Source: an uncultured Acholeplasmataceae bacterium (GTDB lineage: Bacteria > Bacillota_I > Bacilli_A > Acholeplasmatales > Acholeplasmataceae). Taken from it: 14,474 nt of DNA. Positions 1-5,929 of this stretch are shown here, in pieces (position 1 is the stretch's first letter; each line of letters opens with the position of its first letter). The notes under the pieces are model-generated. The model saw only the letters and a list, made by a program, of their open reading frames with translations. It had not been told where the DNA came from and did no database searches. The position numbers and the translations under genes were made by a program. Location: NCBI GenBank assembly GCA_938041945.1, contig CALISC010000051.1, positions 1 through 14,474 of the forward strand, given 5' to 3'.

Positions 1-11
1 TCTTCCGATCT
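1..11. other. Illumina adapter remnant at contig end
   Basis: The first 11 bases, TCTTCCGATCT, are identical to the 3' end of the standard Illumina adapter/primer. On the other strand they read AGATCGGAAGA. They lie exactly at the edge, so this is untrimmed adapter and not genomic DNA. The open frame of the leftmost gene reads through these bases, so its last three to four codons in this window are artificial. Confidence 0.93.
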
Positions 12-402
12 GTACTGCATAACCGAATAAAAAATATTTAAATAAAATATTGTGCGACAAAAAAATACAAAGTGTGTAAAAAATAATGTCGAAAACCATA
101 GTAAAAAAGAAATAATATGTGCTAAACCACGTTTTAGGTTTGCTAATGTCGTTTTCTTTAAAAAATAAGTTTTCTTTTAAAAGTCTGCCTACATAAATGG
201 TGTATGAGTCAAACCATGGTTGATACCTTCTACGCGTATATTTTTCATTATAATAACAGTACTTTCCAAAAAATTTAACTTTATAAACACAGTACCACCA
301 GCTTTTTGCAGTGTCACCGAAATATAATGAAGCACAGCTAAAGATGAGACTTATTAGTCCTGAAAAAAGCAACGCTCCTGTTCCCTTTAAATATATATGC
401 AT
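1..402 (-). CDS. Unrecognised membrane protein, partial (runs off the left edge)
   Basis: This frame is open for 134 codons from an ATG at 402-400 to the edge with no stop, so the C-terminus is missing. The last residues derive from adapter, and residue 130 is the last wholly genomic one. The start is supported by an AAAAGGAC ribosome binding site at 409-416. The protein has a hydrophobic segment at about residues 10-28 and a second at about 96-117. Between them is a basic, aromatic-rich loop with Trp35-Trp36, paired Cys38/Cys49 and an Arg triplet at 57-59. Tryptophans are TGG, matching the genes to its right. The LIFSC stretch before Cys23 resembles a lipobox, but Phe at -2 makes lipidation unlikely. 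I do not recognise the family. A candidate promoter lies at 504-532. That this is a real gene rests on the good start site, the long open frame and coherent membrane topology. Confidence 0.68.
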   Translation of the reverse strand, partial: MHIYLKGTGALLFSGLISLIFSCASLYFGDTAKSWWYCVYKVKFFGKYCYYNEKYTRRRYQPWFDSYTIYVGRLLKENLFFKENDISKPKTWFSTYYFFFTMVFDIIFYTLCIFLSHNILFKYFLFGYAVQIGR

Positions 403-503
403 AAAAATGTCCTTTTAAAAAGTCAATAAAAATGTTTAATGCAGGTCTATTGCAATATCTTCACTTGTTGTTTTGCAACTGTATCAAGAAGTGGTTCAAA
501 TAA

Positions 504-532
504 AATATATCTAAACATATTCAAGATAACAA
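504..532 (-). promoter_or_regulatory. Candidate sigma-70-type promoter for the leftmost gene
   Basis: On the minus strand, TTGTTA (532-527) and TATATT (509-504) are separated by exactly 17 bases. They match the -35 and -10 consensus at 4/6 and 5/6 positions. Transcription would start near 497 and give a leader of about 95 bases before the ATG at 402. The surroundings are very AT-rich, where such matches arise by chance. Confidence 0.35.
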
Positions 533-696
533 AAATATTTTTGAATGAACTAAACATGTTTTTCATATAACCAATTTAGTTCCAGACTTAATATTAAAAT
601 GCATATTCAGTGCTCCTTGCTTACTTTTAACTCGTAACCTTGCAAAATAATTATATCAAGCACTACACCTAAAAAGTTTAAGTGCCTGTTTTTATA

Positions 697-749
697 AAAA
701 AACTACCAAATGTGAAGCTTTTTACTTCAAAGACTTTTGGTAGTTTTTT
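697..749 (-). terminator. Rho-independent terminator, downstream of the lipoprotein gene
   Basis: A 14-base inverted repeat, AAAAAACTACCAAA (697-710) and TTTGGTAGTTTTTT (736-749), encloses a smaller inner stem of TGAAG/CTTCA (713-717 and 725-729). A U-run forms on either strand, so the hairpin could act in both directions. The lipoprotein gene, read leftwards, ends 57 bases before it, and no plus-strand gene ends nearby, so its main job is probably to close the minus-strand operon. Confidence 0.82.
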
Positions 750-806
750 AGTTTTATTTTTAAAAAAATTAAATAAGTATATGCTTCTTAATATAAATTT
801 TTAAAC

Positions 807-2405
807 TTATCTTTGAGACATAACTTTTAGTTCTGAAAGAAGTTTAACTAAGTCTGTATAAATTTTGGCGTCTTGTCCGTCTTGTGGGTCTTTAAAGTAC
901 TTGCCAATTTGATAAAGCAGGCGGTAGTTTTCAATAGTTCCAGTTTTAGCGCCAAAAACTTGGCCATAAACTATTGAAAAAATGCTGCTAATCGCAGGAT
1001 GGATGTTTGCGCCGTCTTTTGAAATAAAGTCAGCTAAGTATCGAGACCATTTAGAAACCATTTCATATAAGTCTTTATCACCGCCTGGTTTTAACTCAGT
1101 TGAGTATGATTTATTTCCAACTTTTAAAATTAGGCCCAAAATAAACTCATGAATATTTTGAAATGCTTTTACATTATCTTGATATTGTCTAAAGGCTTTA
1201 GCTCTGTCTTCTTTGTTTGCGATTTTATCTAAATCTTTTTGGGCAAAGTTGTGGAAAAACTTGCCAATTGAGTCAAATGCAGCCTTAAGTGCGTCTTGGA
1301 TTTTTTCTTGTTTAAGTAGTTCTTGAACTGCTAAAACTGCTTTATTTAAAGCACTTTGCGCTGCTTTAAAATTAGCAATTTCTGCATCAATTTTGCTTTG
1401 TTCAACTACTTTTCCTGCACTAATTTGGTCTTTTAAATTGTTTAGTTTGCTTTGGCTTAACTTTAAAGCGTAGATGTTTTTCCCAAGTTCCACAAAACTA
1501 GGAAAAAGCGTAGCAACTTCTTGCCAAGCACCAAGATTTGGCAGTTTTGGAAATAAGGCTTGTACTTGTTTTAAAAGCAAGTTAATTGATTTTTGGTTAA
1601 GTTCGTTTTTAATAAAGTCAATTACTTGTTTTTTATATGCTTGGTCTTCTTTGCCGTCTTTTTTGAAAACGAAATTATCTTCAATTAGTTTAGCAATACC
1701 GTCGGCTGTTAGTAGACTAAGTAATTTTGAGAAATCAAAATTTTGCAGTTTAGGTACAGGTTGTTTTAAGGCTTTTTGAATTGTGTTGTAAAGGTCAATG
1801 TAGTTTTCAAGAATACCTGGGTTTTCTAAAGTTAGTTTTTCAGGGAAAACTAACTCACCTTTTTCGTTTTTAAATTGGGAAATAAGTTTACCAAATACAC
1901 CATCACTTGGAAGTTCACCATCTTTGATTTTATCAAGGCCAAGTTTAGACATTTGGCTTTCAATTAACTTAATAATAGTGCTAAGGACTGGGATTTTCTC
2001 ATAAATTTCTTTGGCTTTAGCGGTAAACTCTGCTTTTTTTAAAGTTTCTTCAAGTTGTTGATATTGAGCAAGTTTTGCAGAATCTAGTTTAGCAACAGTA
2101 AATAAAAAAGTGTGTGTAAGTTCACCAGCAGTAGCAGTTAACTCAACTTCAACGTCTTTGATTTGACGGTAAACTTGAACTTCAAGACCTGTCAACATAG
2201 CGGCTTCTTTGCCTTTAGTGATTTCATAGCTAATTTCGGTATCGCCTAACTTAGCGGGTAGTGTGAAGTTTTTATCAACTCGGCCACTTGGCACCGCCAG
2301 TTTAGATAAATCTAGGGTATCTGCTGGTTTTTTGGGTTCTTTTTTACAAGACGCTATTAAAAAAGCAGATAAAACTAGGGTAATTAAAAATAATAATTTT
2401 TTCAT
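807..2405 (-). CDS. Large surface lipoprotein with N-terminal Ig-like domain
   Basis: This is a predicted lipoprotein of 532 residues, anchored outside the cytoplasmic membrane. I start it at the ATG at 2405-2403 and not at an upstream alternative near 2462, because AAAGGAGAG at 2413-2421 is a strong, well-spaced ribosome binding site. From this start the protein opens with a textbook signal: MKK, a hydrophobic core, and lipobox IASC with Cys20 as the lipidated residue. Mature residues 21-30 are Lys/Pro-rich. Residues about 35-107 look like an atrophied bacterial Ig-like (aBig_2-type) beta domain, with a DLSKL lead-in, an alternating beta pattern and a final HTFLFTV strand. The remaining ~425 residues are Lys/Leu/Gln/Ala-rich and predicted mainly helical, without a motif I recognise. 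It follows topA by 59 bases and is closed by the terminator at 697-749. Function is unknown; adhesion or surface scaffolding is only a guess. Confidence 0.82.
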   Translation of the reverse strand: MKKLLFLITLVLSAFLIASCKKEPKKPADTLDLSKLAVPSGRVDKNFTLPAKLGDTEISYEITKGKEAAMLTGLEVQVYRQIKDVEVELTATAGELTHTFLFTVAKLDSAKLAQYQQLEETLKKAEFTAKAKEIYEKIPVLSTIIKLIESQMSKLGLDKIKDGELPSDGVFGKLISQFKNEKGELVFPEKLTLENPGILENYIDLYNTIQKALKQPVPKLQNFDFSKLLSLLTADGIAKLIEDNFVFKKDGKEDQAYKKQVIDFIKNELNQKSINLLLKQVQALFPKLPNLGAWQEVATLFPSFVELGKNIYALKLSQSKLNNLKDQISAGKVVEQSKIDAEIANFKAAQSALNKAVLAVQELLKQEKIQDALKAAFDSIGKFFHNFAQKDLDKIANKEDRAKAFRQYQDNVKAFQNIHEFILGLILKVGNKSYSTELKPGGDKDLYEMVSKWSRYLADFISKDGANIHPAISSIFSIVYGQVFGAKTGTIENYRLLYQIGKYFKDPQDGQDAKIYTDLVKLLSELKVMSQR

Positions 2406-2412
2406 AATTTTT

Positions 2413-2421
2413 CTCTCCTTT
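2413..2421 (-). promoter_or_regulatory. Ribosome binding site that fixes the lipoprotein start
   Basis: AAAGGAGAG on the minus strand lies 7 bases before the ATG at 2405. It selects this ATG over the in-frame upstream start near 2462, and the selected start gives a canonical lipoprotein signal peptide. Confidence 0.85.
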
Positions 2422-2463
2422 ATTGTTTTAAGGTAGGTTAATTTGTGATTTGTGTTCACCAAT

Positions 2464-2469
2464 ATTATA
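2464..2469 (-). promoter_or_regulatory. Possible -10 element between topA and the lipoprotein gene
   Basis: A perfect TATAAT occurs on the minus strand over the topA stop codon and would place transcription start near 2457, about 52 bases before the lipoprotein ATG. I see no acceptable -35 at 16-18 bases. It may give the lipoprotein gene its own expression in addition to read-through from topA. Confidence 0.25.
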
Positions 2470-4270
2470 CATCAGCCTGATTTTGACCAGGTTCCGCTTT
2501 TTCAATATAGCGGCATTTTGGAAAACCTGTGCAACCTTTAAAGAAACCGTATACAGATTTTCTTAAAATTAGCGGCTTTTCGCATTTTGGGCAAGGCTCG
2601 TCTAAAATTTGTGCGAACTTTTTAGACGGCATTTTAACCTCAGCGAGTGCCAAAGTTTCCATAAACTCGCGATAGAATTTTGCTAAAAACTCAACTTTGT
2701 CAATGTCGGCGTGCGCGATTTCATCAAGTTCTGTCTCCATTTTAGAAGTGTATGCCGGATCCATTAGTTTAACAAAGTACTCGTCAAAAGAAAAGACTAA
2801 ATCAAAGGCTAGGTCGGTTGGAATAAACTGACGTTTTTCTACGTTAATGTAAACTCGGCTTTTTAGAGTTTCAATAATTTGTGCATATGTAGAAGGACGC
2901 CCAATTCCGAGTTCTTCCATTTTTTTAATTAAAGAACCTTCGTTGTACCTAGCTGGTGGCTGGGTTTGTTTTTCTTCAATTGCTAGTTTTGCGTCAATTT
3001 CTGCACCTAACTCAAAAATTGGCAGGACTTTGTCTTCAATTTTTTCGTCAAGCACACGGTGCCCTTTAAACTGACACACACACTCGTGTGCCTGAAATAA
3101 ATGTCCGTTTTTCGCTAAAGTCACAGTTTTATTTTTAAAAACAGCAGCGGCTAAATTAGCAGCCAGTGCTCGGTTGTAAATTAGCGTGTAGATTTTAAGT
3201 TGTTCAGGCGTTAAAAAATTAGCCATGGTAGTAGGGGTATTGTAAACAGAAACCGGGCGAATTGCTTCGTGTGCGTCTTGCGCAGCAGCCTGATTTTTCT
3301 TAACAGGATACACACCTAGATACTCAGTTCCGTAAGTTTTTTCAATGTAGTCTTTAGCCTCTTGAATAAAAGCCCCAGACACTCTGGTTGAGTCTGTTCG
3401 CATGTAGGTAATTAAACCGGTCAACCCATTAGTTGTTTCCACACCTTCATATAGACTTTGTGCAACCTGCATGGCTTTTTTGGCCGACCAACCTAATTTA
3501 TTTGCAACTTCTTGTTGAAAAGAAGAGGTGGTATGTGCTGGTTTTGGATAAGTTTTAGTCTCACTTTCCTGAATGTCTTTAACTAAATAAAGCGGAGTGG
3601 CTTCTCGCTCTACTTTTTCTTTAATTTCTTTTGTAACTTCGTGTTTTTTAACAGAAATATAGGGAGCCTCAAAACCCTTTCCTACTAACTTTAAGTCAAA
3701 GTAAGTCTCTGGCACAAATGCTTTAATTTCTTTTTCACGAAGTACAATTAGTTTCAAGACCACAGTCTGCACACGGCCGGCCGACTTGCCGCCAATTTTT
3801 TGTCTGGCGAGTTTAGATAATTTAAAGCCAATAATTCGGTCAACCATACGTCTAGATTCTTGTGAGTCTACTAGTTTCATGTCAATTTGTCTAGGCTCAT
3901 CTAAAGCCTTTTTAACCGCAGACCTAGTGATTTCGTTAAAAACTATGCGAATTGGCTCTCGTTTATCTAGATCCAAGACTTCCGCTAAATGCCAAGCAAT
4001 GCTTTCACCTTCTCTATCAGGATCGGATGCTAAATAAACTTTTGCGCCCTTGGCTGCTTTTTTTAAGTCTGCAACAATTTTTCTAGATTTAGTAATCAAA
4101 GTGTAGAGTGGCTCAAAATTATTTTCAATGTCGATGCCAAGTCCGCCAGGACCGGTAATTTTTAAATCACGAATGTGCCCTTTTGAAGAAAGTACCTGAA
4201 AGTTATCGGCTAAATAGCCAGAAATTGTTTTTGCTTTAGTTGGAGATTCAACAATAATTAAGTCCTTCAT
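2465..4270 (-). CDS. topA: DNA topoisomerase I (type IA)
   Basis: The enzyme relaxes negative supercoils by transient single-strand cleavage through a 5'-phosphotyrosine link. The N-terminus is the TOPRIM domain: IVESPTKAKTI with Glu8, and the acidic motif DPDREGES with Asp83, Asp85 and Glu87. The active site is LITYMRTDS, with Tyr289 as nucleophile and Arg291 beside it. QESRRMVDRIIGFKLS at about 137-152 is also typical. The C-terminus carries a single four-cysteine zinc ribbon (Cys560, Cys563, Cys580, Cys586). At 601 residues it is shorter than the ~690-residue Bacillus enzyme, because it lacks the further zinc ribbons. AGAGG lies 8 bases before the ATG at 4270. It follows rbgA by 32 bases in the same string of genes. 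Confidence 0.97.
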   Translation of the reverse strand: MKDLIIVESPTKAKTISGYLADNFQVLSSKGHIRDLKITGPGGLGIDIENNFEPLYTLITKSRKIVADLKKAAKGAKVYLASDPDREGESIAWHLAEVLDLDKREPIRIVFNEITRSAVKKALDEPRQIDMKLVDSQESRRMVDRIIGFKLSKLARQKIGGKSAGRVQTVVLKLIVLREKEIKAFVPETYFDLKLVGKGFEAPYISVKKHEVTKEIKEKVEREATPLYLVKDIQESETKTYPKPAHTTSSFQQEVANKLGWSAKKAMQVAQSLYEGVETTNGLTGLITYMRTDSTRVSGAFIQEAKDYIEKTYGTEYLGVYPVKKNQAAAQDAHEAIRPVSVYNTPTTMANFLTPEQLKIYTLIYNRALAANLAAAVFKNKTVTLAKNGHLFQAHECVCQFKGHRVLDEKIEDKVLPIFELGAEIDAKLAIEEKQTQPPARYNEGSLIKKMEELGIGRPSTYAQIIETLKSRVYINVEKRQFIPTDLAFDLVFSFDEYFVKLMDPAYTSKMETELDEIAHADIDKVEFLAKFYREFMETLALAEVKMPSKKFAQILDEPCPKCEKPLILRKSVYGFFKGCTGFPKCRYIEKAEPGQNQADV

Positions 4271-4302
4271 TTAAAAAACCTCTAAAACAAATAATAACAC
4301 AA

Positions 4303-5154
4303 TCACTCTTCAATGCTTGGTAAATCAAAATAAAGTTTGCCAATTTTACCGTTTTGAATATCTTTAATTAAAAAAATGTATACTCGCTCGTAATCCGGTT
4401 CTTTTCCTTTAAGTACAGCACCAGTTTTTATGCAAAGCGAATCAAGCAGTTCAATTACGCTTTTGTTTTCGTCAATTCCGTATTTATTTTTAAGCAGGTC
4501 AGGAAAATATTTAGTTATGTATTTAAGTGCGTAGATGCAAATCTCGTCCAGTGGCAGAATTTCTTTAGGAATAGAACCAAGTAGCGCTAAGTTTAAAGCC
4601 GAGTTTTGCTCAAGTTTTGGCCAAAGCAAACCAGGGGTATCAAATAAATCAAACTCAGGGTTTAGACGGTAAAGAGTAATCAGTCTAGTGACACCTGCTT
4701 TGTTTTCAACATTTGCAACTTTTTTTAAAGAAAAACGGTTGACTAAACTAGACTTGCCAACATTAGGAGTGCCTGCAATTAGTGCAGTTATTTTGTTATT
4801 CTGAATTCCTCTTTTTGTGCGTTTTTCAAAAATGGAAGGTGCTACAGTTTTTTTAATAAAGTTATGAAGACCACTAATTCCCGAGCCAGTCAGTCCGTTT
4901 ACTTTAAAAGAAAAGTATCCTTTTTCTTTTAAAGCGGATATTGTTTTTTCTAAATGTTTATTTTCTACCAAATCTGTTTTGTTTAACAAAAAAACCACTG
5001 GTTTGTTTTGAAAAACTTGAATAAGTTTCGGATTAATTGACGAAAAAGGCATTCTGGCATCCAGAACGTGAATTAAGATATCAATGTTTTTATGAATTTT
5101 TTCAATTTCACGAAAAGCCACTGCCATGTGGCCAGGATACCAGTTGATTTCCAC
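4303..5154 (-). CDS. rbgA: Ribosome biogenesis GTPase RbgA (YlqF)
   Basis: RbgA is a circularly permuted GTPase that acts late in assembly of the 50S ribosomal subunit. The permuted order is visible: G4 motif NKTD at 58-61 comes first, then G1 GTPNVGKS at 128-135, GVTR at 154-157 (G2) and DTPG at 172-175 (G3). The family hallmarks NWYPGHMA at the N-terminus, DARMPFSS at 32-39 and GLLWPK at 175-180 are all present. At 283 residues it matches the family length. The start is GTG at 5154-5152, overlapping the lepB stop by one base (TAGTG), with a strong GAGGTGAT site at 5158-5165, so translation is probably coupled to lepB. The gene ends in TGA, which argues against UGA coding for Trp in this organism. 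Confidence 0.96.
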   Translation of the reverse strand: MEINWYPGHMAVAFREIEKIHKNIDILIHVLDARMPFSSINPKLIQVFQNKPVVFLLNKTDLVENKHLEKTISALKEKGYFSFKVNGLTGSGISGLHNFIKKTVAPSIFEKRTKRGIQNNKITALIAGTPNVGKSSLVNRFSLKKVANVENKAGVTRLITLYRLNPEFDLFDTPGLLWPKLEQNSALNLALLGSIPKEILPLDEICIYALKYITKYFPDLLKNKYGIDENKSVIELLDSLCIKTGAVLKGKEPDYERVYIFLIKDIQNGKIGKLYFDLPSIEE

Positions 5155-5921
5155 TAAATCACCTCGCCAATGATTTTTTGCACAAATAAAGTGCCTGTTC
5201 TTGAGTCTTGAGAATTTCTAAAGTTATCGCCAAAAAATAAGTAAGAGTTTGGCTTTACTCGGTATTTACCTGGCTCATTTGTTTTATTTAAAGTATATTT
5301 TTTAATATTGCTAATTTCGTTGTCTTTAAACCAGGTAAAGCCAAGTGGTCTGACTTCTTTATTCTCTACTATTAGACTCAAATAAGAGATTTCTACAGTG
5401 TCTCCAGGCAAAGCGTAGATTCTTTTAATTATGTTAAAAGTTTTGCCACCGTTTGTTTTTACCGAAAGCACGTAAACTTTACCACGAACCGGTTGTATTC
5501 GAAAGGTTTTAATTGCTACTAACTGACCATCTTCATAAGTTGGTCGCATGGATGCGCCTGCTACTCTAACTAAAGAAAATAAAATAACAGACAGCAGTAA
5601 AATTAAAAAAGCAATCGCTATAAAAACAGGTTCAAATGCTTTTCTTATCTTTTGATACTTAGATAAGTTTAAAGTATTAAAGTAAGTTTTATTCTTAATT
5701 TCTTTGATTTGAAAATAAATATTCTTTGCACAATACGGAAAGAAAAAAATTAGAAAAACTACACCAACTATAAATTGTGAATTGGTGTAATTTTGTTTAA
5801 TTAAAAACAAAGTAAGTAAGGTAAGCGGTAGCACAAATAAAGAAACTAAATTCACGTAAGCAAATAGTTTATGTCTGTAAGTTACTTTAATTGGGCTAGG
5901 CAGAGTATGTTTGATTTCCAT
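5154..5921 (-). CDS. lepB: Signal peptidase I
   Basis: This membrane serine protease removes signal peptides from exported proteins. The catalytic Ser124 is in GASMRPTYEDGQ, and the general-base Lys166 is in IIKRIYALPGD. The conserved GDN (231-233) and SQDSR (237-241) box close the catalytic fold. Three hydrophobic segments precede the catalytic domain (about residues 19-41, 49-65 and 98-119), more than the single N-terminal anchor of typical Bacillus SipS-like enzymes. The last one leads directly into the Ser box. The protein has 255 residues. The ATG at 5921 follows the ftsK stop by 8 bases and has no clear ribosome binding site, so it may be translated by coupling to ftsK. It is followed by rbgA with a one-base overlap. 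Confidence 0.95.
   Translation of the reverse strand: MEIKHTLPSPIKVTYRHKLFAYVNLVSLFVLPLTLLTLFLIKQNYTNSQFIVGVVFLIFFFPYCAKNIYFQIKEIKNKTYFNTLNLSKYQKIRKAFEPVFIAIAFLILLLSVILFSLVRVAGASMRPTYEDGQLVAIKTFRIQPVRGKVYVLSVKTNGGKTFNIIKRIYALPGDTVEISYLSLIVENKEVRPLGFTWFKDNEISNIKKYTLNKTNEPGKYRVKPNSYLFFGDNFRNSQDSRTGTLFVQKIIGEVI
5158..5165 (-). promoter_or_regulatory. Ribosome binding site that fixes the GTG start of rbgA
   Basis: GAGGTGAT lies just inside the lepB 3' end and 3 bases before the GTG at 5154. It is one of the best Shine-Dalgarno matches in the window and supports this unusual start codon. Confidence 0.8.
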
Positions 5922-5929
5922 AAGTTAAA

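Larger units (their letters stand above)
403..806. other. Intergenic region of about 400 bases
   Basis: I find no convincing reading frame, tRNA or known riboswitch here. It holds the candidate promoter at 504-532, a 10-base palindrome AAACATGTTT at 552-561 of unknown meaning, and the hairpin terminator at 697-749. The rest is AT-rich sequence without structure I can name. Confidence 0.6.

Noticed and set aside
601..665. Weak GTGCT/AGCAC pairing as a second structured RNA
   Set aside because: The stem is only five bases with a long loop, which is expected by chance in such AT-rich sequence.
1474..1779. Plus-strand open frame inside the lipoprotein gene
   Set aside because: It is a shadow on the opposite strand of a well-supported gene and has no ribosome binding site or recognisable domain. 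The other antisense frames in topA (3786-4037), ftsK (7583-7876, 7911-8114) and the one-TM gene (8206-8454, 8659-8850) were rejected for the same reason.
4303..4305. UGA as tryptophan (Mycoplasma code), extending rbgA past its TGA
   Set aside because: RbgA already has full family length, read-through would add only seven residues, and Trp is written TGG across all genes with no internal TGA.
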